From Dactylosporangium roseum (lineage in GTDB: Bacteria > Actinomycetota > Actinomycetes > Mycobacteriales > Micromonosporaceae), in assembly GCF_025264685.1 (NCBI RefSeq), contig NZ_CP073721.1:7581501-7645500 (forward strand): DNA of 64,000 nucleotides, given 5' to 3'. The position numbers and the translations under genes are program-made. Position 1 is the stretch's first letter; each line of letters starts with the position of its first letter. Under the pieces are notes generated by a model. The model had not been told where the DNA came from. It saw only the letters and a list, made by a program, of their open reading frames with translations, and made no database searches. Shown piece after piece: positions 34,826 to 44,315 of this stretch.

Positions 34826-36317
34826 CCACCGATTCTTCCGCACTTCCGGACGGCTGAGTACCGGGCAGGAGCAGGGCAGCCAGTACCGCGCCGGCCAGTA
34901 CCACCCCTGCGCAGACCAGCAGGACCGCGCTCATGGCGTCGACGAACGCCCCGCGGGCGGCCAGCGCGAGCGCCTGGTCCCCGGTGCGGGCCGCGACCGC
35001 CACGGCCGACGCCACGGAGTCCTTCGCCACCTCCGGCGCCGGCCCCAACCTGTCCCGGTACACCCCCGCGGTGAGGCTGCCGAGCAGGGCCACGCCGAGC
35101 GCCCCGCCGATCTGCCGCAGTGTCATGGTGATCGCGGTGCCCGAGCCGGCCTCGTCGCGCGGCAACTCGCCCATGACGGCGTCCATCGCCGGGGCCAGCG
35201 CCAGGCCGACGCCGGCCCCGGTGACGGCCAGCCAGGTCGCCACGAAGCCGTACCCGGAACCGCTACCGGTCGTCGCGCCGATCGCCAGGCCTGCCGCGCC
35301 GATCAGCAGCCCGGCCGCGACCGGCACCCGGGTCGGGACGCGGCCCGCGATCCGGGCGCCGAGCGGCGCGCCGACGAACATGCCGACGATCAGCGGCAGC
35401 AGTCGCAGACCGACGCCGAGCGCGTCGTGGCCGAGGACCGCCTGGAGGAACAGGGGCAGGATGAACAACACCCCGAACAGTGCGAACGACGCGATGGTCC
35501 CGGCGGCGGTACCCCATGCGAAGCGCGGCCGCCGGAACAGCCGCAGGTCGATCATCGGCGTGGCCACCCGCCGCTCGACGACGGCGAACGCGGCCAGCAG
35601 GACCAGGCCACCGGCGAGCGCGCCGAGCACGGGGCCGTCGGTCCAGCCCCGGCCGGGCGCCTCGATCGCGCCGTACACGAGCGCGGTCAGACCGATCGTG
35701 GACAGGATCGCGCCGAGGAAGTCGACCGGCTTGGGGATCGCCGCCTTCGACTCGGGCACCAGCAGCCCGACGGCGACGGCCGCGATCACCGCCACCGGGA
35801 TGTTGATGACGAAGATCGAACCCCACCAGAAGTGCTCCAGCAGGTAGCCGCCGATGATCGGGCCGAGCGGCAGGCCGATGCCCGCGCCCACGGTGAGGGC
35901 CGCGATCGCCTTGCCCCGCTCGTGCGGTGCGAACAGGACCGGCAGGATCGCCAGCGAGATCGGCGTCAGGATGGCGCCGCCGACACCCATGACCGCCCGG
36001 GCGGCGATGACCTGCCCGGCGTTGCCGGCGAAGACCGCACCGAGCGACGCGGCCGCGAAGAGGAGCAGGCCGGTCATGAGCATGCGCTTCCGGCCGTACC
36101 GGTCGCCGAGGGCACCCATCGGCAGCAGCAGACCGGCGAAGACCAGGACATAGGCCTCGACGAGCCATTGCAGTTCGTCGTTGCCGGCGTCGAGTTCGGT
36201 CGCGAGCGTGGGCAGCGCGACGTTGAGGATCGTCGTGTCGAAGCCGATGGTGAGCACGCTCAGCACGATCGCGATGAGCGCCCACCAGCGGCGAGGAGCC
36301 GAACTGACAGCAGCCAT
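34803..36317 (-). CDS. MFS multidrug exporter (DHA2/EmrB-QacA type)
   Basis: A 504-residue, 14-segment drug:proton antiporter. Motif D1 VLSVLTIGFDTTILNVALP, motif A GALGDRYGRKRMLM, motif C ILTPISLAILPVLF and GAGIGLPLGPIIGG are all present. It expels hydrophobic compounds; the ligand is unknown. The promoter lies directly before ATG 36317 and overlaps a palindrome suited to the downstream TetR, so the operon looks self-repressed and nearly leaderless. Confidence 0.9.
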   Translation of the reverse strand: MAAVSSAPRRWWALIAIVLSVLTIGFDTTILNVALPTLATELDAGNDELQWLVEAYVLVFAGLLLPMGALGDRYGRKRMLMTGLLLFAAASLGAVFAGNAGQVIAARAVMGVGGAILTPISLAILPVLFAPHERGKAIAALTVGAGIGLPLGPIIGGYLLEHFWWGSIFVINIPVAVIAAVAVGLLVPESKAAIPKPVDFLGAILSTIGLTALVYGAIEAPGRGWTDGPVLGALAGGLVLLAAFAVVERRVATPMIDLRLFRRPRFAWGTAAGTIASFALFGVLFILPLFLQAVLGHDALGVGLRLLPLIVGMFVGAPLGARIAGRVPTRVPVAAGLLIGAAGLAIGATTGSGSGYGFVATWLAVTGAGVGLALAPAMDAVMGELPRDEAGSGTAITMTLRQIGGALGVALLGSLTAGVYRDRLGPAPEVAKDSVASAVAVAARTGDQALALAARGAFVDAMSAVLLVCAGVVLAGAVLAALLLPGTQPSGSAEESVDELTRVA

Positions 36318-36324
36318 ATTTTGA

Positions 36325-36354
36325 GAGTAACTGCCAGTTGAGTCATACTGTCAA
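36325..36354 (-). promoter_or_regulatory. EmrB-TetR promoter with overlapping operator
   Basis: On the minus strand a -35 TTGACA (36349-36354) is followed 17-18 bp later by a weak -10 (GTTACT/TTACTC), placing transcription start at about the ATG of the pump. The palindrome AACTGCCAGTT (36329-36339) overlaps the spacer end and -10, a position where TetR binding would block RNA polymerase. Confidence 0.6.
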
Positions 36355-36372
36355 TAGCGACCGGCAACACAA

Positions 36373-36401
36373 AACGCCCCCGGCCTCGGGCCGGGGGCGT
36401 T
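36373..36401 (-). terminator. Intrinsic terminator of lysC-asd
   Basis: AACGCCCCCGGCC pairs with GGCCGGGGGCGTT around a 3-nt loop, 15 bp after the asd stop. On the minus strand the stem ends in GCGTTTTG, a short U-tract. Confidence 0.88.
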
Positions 36402-36415
36402 GCGGAAGAGGGGGT

Positions 36416-37480
36416 TCAGCCTTGCAGCTCGCGGGACAACAGCTCGGCGATCTGCGCGGTGTTGAGCGCCGCGCCCTTGCGCAGGTTGTCACCCGTGACG
36501 AAGAAATCGAGCGCTCTCGGGTCGTCGACCGAGCGCCGGATCCGGCCGACCCACGACGGGTCCGTTCCGACCGCGTCGATCGGCATCGGGAACTCTCCGG
36601 CGGCCGGATCGTCGACCAGGATGACGCCGGGCGCGTGGCGCAGGACCTCGCGGGCACCCTCGGCGTCGACCTCCGAGCCGAAGACCGCGTGGACCGCGAC
36701 GGAGTGGCCGGTGACGACCGGCACCCGCACGCAGGTCGCGGAGACCTTGAGGTCGGGCAGCCCGAGGATCTTGCGCGACTCGTTGCGCAGCTTCAGCTCC
36801 TCCGACGACCAGCCGCCGTCCCGCAGCGAGCCGGCCCACGGCACCACGTTGAGCGCGAGCGGCGCCGGGAACGGGCCGAGGTCGTCGCCGACCGCCTGGC
36901 GCACGTTGCCGGGGCGCGAGCCGAGGCCGCGGTCGCCACCGACCCGCCGCAACTGGTCGTGCAGCGTGTCGACGCCGTCCTTGCCGGCCCCGGAAACCGC
37001 CTGGTAGGAGGCCAGGACGAGCTCCTTGAGACCGTATTCGCGGTGCAGCGGCGCGAGCGCCACGATCATCGTCAGCGTGGTGCAGTTGGCGTTGGCGATG
37101 ATCCCCTTGGTGCGGTTGCGCACCTGCTCCGGGTTGATCTCCGGCACGACGAGCGGGACGTCGGGGTCCATGCGGAAGGCTGCGGAGTTGTCGACGGCGA
37201 CGGCGCCGCGCGACACGGCGATCGGCGCCCATTCCGCGGACACCTCGTCGGGAACGTCGAACATCGCCACGTCGATGCCGTCGAACACCTCGGGGGCCAG
37301 CTCGTGCACGACGAGCTCCTCGCCGCGCACGACGAGCGTGCGCCCGGCCGACCGTTTCGAGGCGACGAGACGGATCCCGCCCCACACGTTCTTGCGGGAT
37401 GAGAGCAGCTCACACATCACGGAGCCGACGGCTCCGGTCGCACCCACCACCGCCAGGCTCGGCAACTCGTGACCACCCAC
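36416..37480 (-). CDS. asd: Aspartate-semialdehyde dehydrogenase
   Basis: A 354-residue NADP enzyme making aspartate semialdehyde for lysine, threonine, methionine and diaminopimelate. N-terminal LAVVGATGAVGSVMCELL binds NADP; the catalytic Cys133 is in NANCTTL; EINPEQV, YQAVSGAGKDGVDTL and the late substrate-binding VRVPVVTGHSVAVH are present. GTG 37480 is 11 bp after the lysC stop, so lysC-asd is an operon, ending at the terminator at 36373. Confidence 0.94.
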   Translation of the reverse strand: MGGHELPSLAVVGATGAVGSVMCELLSSRKNVWGGIRLVASKRSAGRTLVVRGEELVVHELAPEVFDGIDVAMFDVPDEVSAEWAPIAVSRGAVAVDNSAAFRMDPDVPLVVPEINPEQVRNRTKGIIANANCTTLTMIVALAPLHREYGLKELVLASYQAVSGAGKDGVDTLHDQLRRVGGDRGLGSRPGNVRQAVGDDLGPFPAPLALNVVPWAGSLRDGGWSSEELKLRNESRKILGLPDLKVSATCVRVPVVTGHSVAVHAVFGSEVDAEGAREVLRHAPGVILVDDPAAGEFPMPIDAVGTDPSWVGRIRRSVDDPRALDFFVTGDNLRKGAALNTAQIAELLSRELQG

Positions 37481-37491
37481 GATGACCGAAC

Positions 37492-38757
37492 CTATCGTCC
37501 GGTCCCCGCGTAGACCACGGCTTCCTCGTCGCCACCCAGGTCGAATGCGTCGTGGATGGCCCGGACGGCGACGTCGAGGTCGGTGTCGCGGCACACCACT
37601 GACACCCGGATCTCCGAGGTGGAGATCATCTCGATGTTGACGCCCGCCTCGGCGAGCGCGGCGAACAGCTTGGCCGCGACACCAGGGTTGGACCGCATGC
37701 CGGCGCCGATCAGCGACACCTTGCCGATGTGGTCGTCGAACAGCACGTCCTTGTAGTCGACGCTCGCCTTGATCCGCTCCAGGGCGGCCTTGGCCGTCGC
37801 GCCGTCGGTCTTCGGCAGCGTGAAGGAGATGTCGGTACGGCCCGAGCTCTCCGTCGACACGTTCTGGACGATCATGTCGATGTTGGTCTCCGCGGCCGCG
37901 ACCGTCTGGAAGATCCGCGCGGCGACACCGGGCTGGTCGGGAACGCCGACGATGGTGATCTTCGCCTCGCTGCGGTCGTGCGCGACGCCGGTGATGAGCG
38001 CTTGCTCCACGGAAAGGTCCTCCATCGATCCGGTGACCATGGTGCCGTTGGCGGTTGAGTACGAGGAACGGACGTGGATCGGCAGCGAGAAGCGCCGCGC
38101 GTATTCGACGCTGCGCAGGTGCAGCACCTTGGCACCGCACGCCGCCAGCTCGAGCATCTCCTCGTAGGTGATCTGCTTGATGTGCCGGGCGTTCTTGGCC
38201 ACCCGCGGGTCGGCGGTGAAGATGCCGTCGACATCGGTGTAGATCTCGCACACGTCGGAGTTCAGCGCGGCGGCGAGCGCCACGGCGGTGGTGTCCGAGC
38301 CGCCACGGCCGAGCGTGGTGATGTCCTTGGTGTCCTGCGACACACCCTGGAAGCCGGCGACGATGGCGATCGCGCCCTCGTCGAGCGCGGCCCGGATCCG
38401 GCCCGGGGTCACATCGATGATCCGGGCCCTGCCGTGGGTCGACGTGGTGAGCACGCCGGCCTGGCTGCCGGTATACGACCGGGCCTCGTATCCCAGGTTG
38501 TTGATCGCCATGGCCAGCAGCGCCATGGAGATGCGCTCACCGGCGGTGAGCAGCATGTCGAGCTCGCGGCCCGCCGGGGCCGGGCTCACCTGCGACGCGA
38601 GATCGAGGAGCTCGTCGGTGGTGTCACCCATGGCGGAAACCACCACGACGACCTCGTTGCCGGCCTTCCGCGTGTCGACGATCCGCTCGGCGACGCGCTT
38701 GATGCGCTCGGCGTTGGCGACGGACGATCCGCCGTACTTCTGCACGATCAGCGCCAC
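37492..38757 (-). CDS. lysC: Aspartate kinase
   Basis: A 421-residue aspartokinase, the entry enzyme of the aspartate pathway. Kinase signature [31 protein letters not shown] and [13 protein letters not shown], then two ACT domains ([36 protein letters not shown]) that bind lysine/threonine for feedback control. GTG 38757 follows GAAGGAG. As in corynebacteria, an internal in-frame start at ATG 38025 ([15 protein letters not shown]) would make a separate regulatory beta subunit; this second start is inferred from the family. Confidence 0.94.
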   Translation of the reverse strand: MALIVQKYGGSSVANAERIKRVAERIVDTRKAGNEVVVVVSAMGDTTDELLDLASQVSPAPAGRELDMLLTAGERISMALLAMAINNLGYEARSYTGSQAGVLTTSTHGRARIIDVTPGRIRAALDEGAIAIVAGFQGVSQDTKDITTLGRGGSDTTAVALAAALNSDVCEIYTDVDGIFTADPRVAKNARHIKQITYEEMLELAACGAKVLHLRSVEYARRFSLPIHVRSSYSTANGTMVTGSMEDLSVEQALITGVAHDRSEAKITIVGVPDQPGVAARIFQTVAAAETNIDMIVQNVSTESSGRTDISFTLPKTDGATAKAALERIKASVDYKDVLFDDHIGKVSLIGAGMRSNPGVAAKLFAALAEAGVNIEMISTSEIRVSVVCRDTDLDVAVRAIHDAFDLGGDEEAVVYAGTGR

Positions 38758-38975
38758 GCCGTCGAGCTCCTTCCGCCTCTTCGGGTCCGGCCGCACCTCG
38801 TTGTGCCGCTCCTGCTGGGTCAGATCCTGTCAGGTCGCCCGTTCGGGCGAGGTCGACGCAGCCGAGCGTACCGGCGTGAGGTTCCACTCGGCAGTAGCGT
38901 TCCACGATCCGGCCGTCCCGCGACGCCTGGTGTGGCGTTGCACGATCCCGGCACCCGACGGGCGAGAATACGCGG

Positions 38976-39791
38976 GTGCTTTCGCGTCGGGTCGGGGTTA
39001 CCGCGATCACTGTGACCGCCGGCACGGCTCTCGCCGTGATGACCGGCGTGCTCGTCGCCGCTTGCAGCTCCACCGGGGCACCGGTGACCGCGGTGAGCTC
39101 CGAGCCGGCCCCCGTCCAGGCCGACCCGCGGGGGCTGCTCGCCGGCCGGGTCGCGGTCGCCAAGGATCAGCGGTACGTCGCCGCGTACGCACTCACCGTC
39201 TCCGGCAAGGCGCCGCGCTCGATCCTGGTGTCGATCGCGACGGACCGCACCTGGCGGGTCGACATCCAGGGCGGCGCGCTCGGCGGCACCGCGGACGTGG
39301 CGATCGCCGGCCGGCCCGAGGGGCAGTACCAGTGCCAACTCAACCCGGCCAGCGGCTGCGTCAAGATCGCCCCGGCCGGCAAGAAGCTGCCGGCCGCCAA
39401 CGATCCCCGCATCCAGTACGTCTTCGTCGCCTGGCTCGACGTCCTGCTCGACCGGCAGGTGCCGCTCTCGGTGGCACCCGCCGACCCGCTCGCCGGCACG
39501 TCGGCACCCTGCTTCGCCGTCGAGCCGGGGGTCACCGCGATCCAGCCGCCGATCGACCCGGGCGTGTTCTGCTACAACGACAAGGGCATCCTGACCGCGG
39601 CGAAGCTTCCCTTCGGCCAGTTGGCGCTGACCGGCGAGGTGATCGGCGCGCCCTCGACCATCTCGCTGCCGGGCCCCGTGGTCGACGGCGCCCCGCTGCC
39701 GACGACCGCACCGCCGTCGCCGTCGCCGAACCCGTCCGGCTCCCAACTGCCGAGATCGGTTTCGCCGAGCCGGTCCAAGGGCGTAGCCTGA
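38976..39791 (+). CDS. Predicted lipoprotein, uncharacterised
   Basis: A 271-residue exported protein with a lipobox ending VAAC at Cys30. The body has no recognised domain but contains RYVAAYALTVSGKAPRSIL, a cysteine pair region (QYQCQLNPASGCVKIAP) and CFAVEPGV. It ends in a Pro/Ser-rich tail of about 40 residues. GTG 38976 opens a good signal peptide. Divergent from lysC; leuA follows after 158 bp with its own leader. Nothing indicates the role. Confidence 0.78.
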   Translation: MLSRRVGVTAITVTAGTALAVMTGVLVAACSSTGAPVTAVSSEPAPVQADPRGLLAGRVAVAKDQRYVAAYALTVSGKAPRSILVSIATDRTWRVDIQGGALGGTADVAIAGRPEGQYQCQLNPASGCVKIAPAGKKLPAANDPRIQYVFVAWLDVLLDRQVPLSVAPADPLAGTSAPCFAVEPGVTAIQPPIDPGVFCYNDKGILTAAKLPFGQLALTGEVIGAPSTISLPGPVVDGAPLPTTAPPSPSPNPSGSQLPRSVSPSRSKGVA

Positions 39792-39798
39792 CCTCGAC

Positions 39799-39867
39799 AT
39801 GTGGCAGACGTTTCTTCTTCGTCGCCGCGACGAGGCCACTCAGGCCGGCACCTCGTCGCGGGGATGA
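39799..39867 (+). CDS. leuA leader peptide (22 codons)
   Basis: ATG TGG CAG ACG then TTT CTT CTT CGT CGC CGC encodes MWQTFLLRRRDEATQAGTSS plus RG and stops at 39867, 82 bp before leuA. Two adjacent CTT codons, rare in such GC-rich DNA, followed by three Arg codons are what a leucine-sensing leader needs. Known actinobacterial leuA genes carry leader peptides with attenuation or pseudoknot control (LEU element). Translation itself is inferred. Confidence 0.65.
   Translation: MWQTFLLRRRDEATQAGTSSRG
39817..39863 (+). promoter_or_regulatory. leuA leader hairpin (attenuator part)
   Basis: CCGCGACGAGG within the leader ORF pairs perfectly with CCTCGTCGCGG about 20 nt later. The left arm directly follows the CTT CTT codons, so a ribosome stalled there for lack of leucyl-tRNA would hide it and change folding downstream. 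The alternative structure was not worked out. Confidence 0.6.
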
Positions 39868-39907
39868 CACGCGCGTCTGCGCTCCTGCCGGTCGATCCCC
39901 CTCGTAG

Positions 39908-41656
<1,749 letters not shown>

Positions 41657-41669
41657 GTTCCTGATCGTC

Positions 41670-41708
41670 CGGCGGGGTCCGGCCTCGATGGGAGGCCGGA
41701 CCCCGCCG
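41670..41708 (+). terminator. leuA terminator
   Basis: A perfect 17-bp stem, CGGCGGGGTCCGGCCTC and its complement, around the loop GATGG, 13 bp after the leuA stop. Very stable, without a long U-tract. Confidence 0.9.
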
Positions 41709-41805
41709 TCATGGGCCCGGCCGCAGGACCGTCCCGGGCACCGGGGACAGCCGTCCGGGCTGCCGGGTCTCTTCCTCAGGGGGTGAAAGTGTCGGGAATC
41801 CCATC

Positions 41806-42534
41806 GTGGCGATTCCTGCGACAGGTGCGTTGATACAGCACAGTAGGGGCGTGCGCCCCTCAAGAAACGGCAAAGCCGTCCTCCTCTCGCTCGCGCTCGC
41901 GGCGGTGCTGACCGGCGCCGGTAGCTGCGAGGTCTCCTCCACGCCCGGCTCAGCCGGGCCGACGACCGCCCCGACGGGCGGCGCCACCACCGGCGGCGGC
42001 ACCTCCGGCAACGCCGGTGCGGCGCTGGACTCCCTCACCGTGGCTTCGGCCGGGTCGATGTCGGGCTACAGCCGCGAGAAATTCACGCACTGGATCTCAC
42101 AGGGCAACGGCTGCGACACGCGCGACGCGGTGCTCAAGCGCGACGGCAAGAACGTCAAGGTCGCCGACGGTTGCAAGATCACAAGCGGTAGCTGGTACAG
42201 CCCCTACGACGACAAGACCCTCACCAATCCGCAGGACCTCGACATCGACCACATGGTCCCGCTGGCTGCGGGCTGGCGGTCCGGTGCCAACAAGTGGACC
42301 GACGAGCAGCGCAAGCAGTTCGCGAATGACATGACCCGGCCGCAACTGTTCGCGGTTAGCCTGCAGTCCAATCGGGCAAAGGGCGACCAGGACCCGTCGA
42401 CGTGGAAGCCGCCGAACCGGGCCTACTGGTGCACCTACGCGCAGGACTGGGTCACGGTCAAGAGCTTCTACAAGCTGACCGTGACGCAGGCCGAGAAGAC
42501 GGCGCTGGCAGACATGCTGGCGACTTGTAAGTAG
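41806..42534 (+). CDS. Exported HNH (DUF1524-type) nuclease
   Basis: A 242-residue secreted protein. Hydrophobic signal VLLSLALAAVLTGAGSCEV, possibly a lipoprotein with Cys at GSC; then a Gly/Thr/Pro linker; then an HNH domain with DIDHMVPLAAGWRSGANKW, RPQLFAVSLQSNRAKGDQDP and the end WVTVKSFYKLTVTQAE. Secreted actinomycete nucleases of this type digest external DNA. GTG 41806 or the closer GTG 41851 could start it; the second gives a more usual signal length. It lies between leuA and a low-complexity gene. Confidence 0.85.
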   Translation: MAIPATGALIQHSRGVRPSRNGKAVLLSLALAAVLTGAGSCEVSSTPGSAGPTTAPTGGATTGGGTSGNAGAALDSLTVASAGSMSGYSREKFTHWISQGNGCDTRDAVLKRDGKNVKVADGCKITSGSWYSPYDDKTLTNPQDLDIDHMVPLAAGWRSGANKWTDEQRKQFANDMTRPQLFAVSLQSNRAKGDQDPSTWKPPNRAYWCTYAQDWVTVKSFYKLTVTQAEKTALADMLATCK

Positions 42535-42555
42535 ACCGCGGAAGGGACGGCAGAG

Positions 42556-43188
42556 ATGGCAGAACCAGGGCTCGGACAGGCATCCGCCGGCTCGCCGCCG
42601 TCGGCCTCGGCCGCCCCGGCCGGGGCAGGCTCTCCGGCCGGGGCCGCAGCCGGCTCCCCGGCTACGGCTGCGGCTGCGGCTGCGGCAGGCTCCCCGGCTA
42701 CGGCTACGGCTACGGCTACGGCTGCGGCAGGCTCCCCGGCTGCGGTGACCACGGCGCAGGCCGACTCCGCTGGCGCGGCGGGCGCGCGCGGTGCCGGCAC
42801 CGCGCGGGGTGTGGCCTCGGACGCCACGGCCGACCGCCAGGCCTCCGGCCCAGCGGACCCGGCCGCCGCCGCACCCGCCGGGTCACCCCCGGCCTCGGCG
42901 GATGCCGGCGCCGCGACCCCACCCCCGGGAGCCGCGCCGAACTTCCTCCAGTCCGACGTCATGGCCGGCCCGGGCGGCGTGATGACCGACGAGGTCGGTG
43001 TCATCACCGGCGAGTTGACCCTGCGCACGGAGGTCGACGCCGACGGCGCCGTCGTCGTGCGGGTCCAGTACAAGGACGCCGAGGAGTGGTACGTGGTGAC
43101 GGGCGCCCGCGCCCACCTCAACGACCCGGCGGACCTCTCGGCCGTGCACACCGTAGTCACCGGCATCCTGGACCGCCCCAACGGCTAA
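42556..43188 (+). CDS. Low-complexity protein with conserved C-terminal domain
   Basis: A 210-residue protein. Residues 1-125 are almost only Ala, Gly, Ser, Pro and Thr, created by short GGCTNC-type repeats. The last 75 residues are ordered: GVMTDEVGVITGELTLRTEV, VVVRVQYKDAEEWYVVTGA, LSAVHTVVTGILDR. That domain resembles small conserved actinobacterial proteins near recR; no function known. ATG 42556 lies after GGAAGGGACGG. The gene ends just before a family-1 hairpin. Confidence 0.75.
   Translation: MAEPGLGQASAGSPPSASAAPAGAGSPAGAAAGSPATAAAAAAAGSPATATATATAAAGSPAAVTTAQADSAGAAGARGAGTARGVASDATADRQASGPADPAAAAPAGSPPASADAGAATPPPGAAPNFLQSDVMAGPGGVMTDEVGVITGELTLRTEVDADGAVVVRVQYKDAEEWYVVTGARAHLNDPADLSAVHTVVTGILDRPNG
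42655..42745. repeat. GGCTNC hexamer-type microsatellite in the low-complexity gene
   Basis: Runs of GGCTAC and GGCTGC with the longer phrase GGCAGGCTCCCCGGCT repeating three times. It codes for Ala/Thr runs separated by GSPA. Slippage-prone; length likely varies among strains. Confidence 0.85.
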
Positions 43189-43197
43189 GTCCACCTG

Positions 43198-43275
43198 CGC
43201 GATCTTGCAGTTGCGGTGCCGGGACACTCCAAGAATGCCCGGTTTGTCAGGCACCACAACTGCAAGATCGACGCG
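43198..43275. repeat. Family-1 palindromic repeat, copy 3
   Basis: Left arm CGCGATCTTGCAGTTGCGG, right arm CACAACTGCAAGATCGACG, loop reading GGGACACTCC...TTTGTCA, the reverse of copies 1 and 2. A 12-nt direct duplication (AGATCGACGCGT twice) extends its right edge. It lies between the convergent low-complexity gene and recR. Confidence 0.9.
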
Positions 43276-43322
43276 TAGATCGACGCGTAGCAAGGCGGGG
43301 GCGCTGAACCGGCGTCCGGCGT

Positions 43323-43916
43323 TCAGATCGCCCTGCGGCCCTCGAACGCTCGGCCGAGAGTGATCTCGTCGGCGTACTCCAGATCGCCACCCACCGGCAG
43401 CCCGCTCGCCAGCCGGGTCACGGTGAGCCCCATCGGCTTGACCATCAGCGCCAGGTAGGTGGCGGTGGCCTCGCCCTCGGTGTTGGGATCGGTGGCCAGG
43501 ATGAGCTCCTTGCAGGTGCCCTCGGCCAGCCGGGTCATCAGCTCACGGATGCGCAGGCTGTCGGGTCCGATGCCCTCCAGCGGGTTGATCGCGCCGCCGA
43601 GCACGTGGTAGCGCCCGCGGAACTCTCCGGTCCGCTCGATGGCCACGACGTCCTTGGGCTCCTCGACGACACAGAACACCTCGTCGTTGCGGCGCGGGTC
43701 GCGGCAGATCCGGCAGAGGTCCGCCTCGGCGACGTTGTAGCAGCGGGTGCAGAACCGCACGAGGTCCTTCACCCGCTGCAACGCCTGCGCGAGCCGCTTG
43801 ACGTCGGCGGTGTCGGCCGACAGCACGTGAAACGCGATGCGCTGTGCGCTCTTCGGCCCGACCCCGGGCAGCCGCCCGAGCTCGTCGATCAGGTCCTGGA
43901 TGGCGCCTTCGTACAC
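43323..43916 (-). CDS. recR: Recombination protein RecR
   Basis: A 197-residue RecR, part of the RecFOR loader of RecA at gaps. It has the helix-hairpin-helix start ([20 protein letters not shown]), the four-Cys zinc finger [20 protein letters not shown], and the Toprim domain ([37 protein letters not shown]). It follows ybaB by 12 bp in the conserved dnaX-ybaB-recR operon. Confidence 0.96.
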   Translation of the reverse strand: MYEGAIQDLIDELGRLPGVGPKSAQRIAFHVLSADTADVKRLAQALQRVKDLVRFCTRCYNVAEADLCRICRDPRRNDEVFCVVEEPKDVVAIERTGEFRGRYHVLGGAINPLEGIGPDSLRIRELMTRLAEGTCKELILATDPNTEGEATATYLALMVKPMGLTVTRLASGLPVGGDLEYADEITLGRAFEGRRAI

Positions 43917-43928
43917 GCCCGGCGCCCG

Positions 43929-44273
43929 CTAGAAACCGGGCAGCCCGAGGCCGCCGCCCAGGCCGCCGAGCCCGGCGGTGAGCGGGCCCATCTTCTCCTC
44001 GGTCAGGTCCTTGGCCGCCTGCGCCGCGTTGTGCAGTGCCGCGACGATGAGGTCCTCGAGCGTCTCGATGTCGTCCGGGTCGACCGCTTTAGGGTCGATC
44101 TTGATGCTGACGACCTCACCCGTGCCCCGCACGACGGCCGTGACGAGGCCACCGCCGGCCGTGCCGGTCAGCTCGGCCTCGGCGAGCTCCGCCTGCGCGG
44201 CGGCCATCTGCTGCTGCATCTTCTGCGCCTGCTTCATCATCTGCTGCAGGTTGGGCTGTCCACCGGGGCGCAC
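43929..44273 (-). CDS. ybaB: YbaB/EbfC nucleoid-associated protein
   Basis: A 114-residue DNA-binding protein forming tweezer-like dimers. A long first helix (NLQQMMKQAQKMQQQMAAAQ) is followed by the strand core GGLVTAVVRGTGEVVSIKID and a C-terminal Gly-rich tail. GTG 44273 is the start. Its place between dnaX and recR is conserved throughout bacteria. Confidence 0.94.
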   Translation of the reverse strand: MRPGGQPNLQQMMKQAQKMQQQMAAAQAELAEAELTGTAGGGLVTAVVRGTGEVVSIKIDPKAVDPDDIETLEDLIVAALHNAAQAAKDLTEEKMGPLTAGLGGLGGGLGLPGF

Positions 44274-44315
44274 AGTGTGCTCCTTTGAAGTCTCTGAGTT
44301 TGGAGACCAGCTTAG

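Noticed and set aside
38758-38975. Lysine riboswitch before lysC
   Set aside because: Only about 220 bp, shared with a divergent gene, and none of the conserved lysine-riboswitch core sequence is seen.
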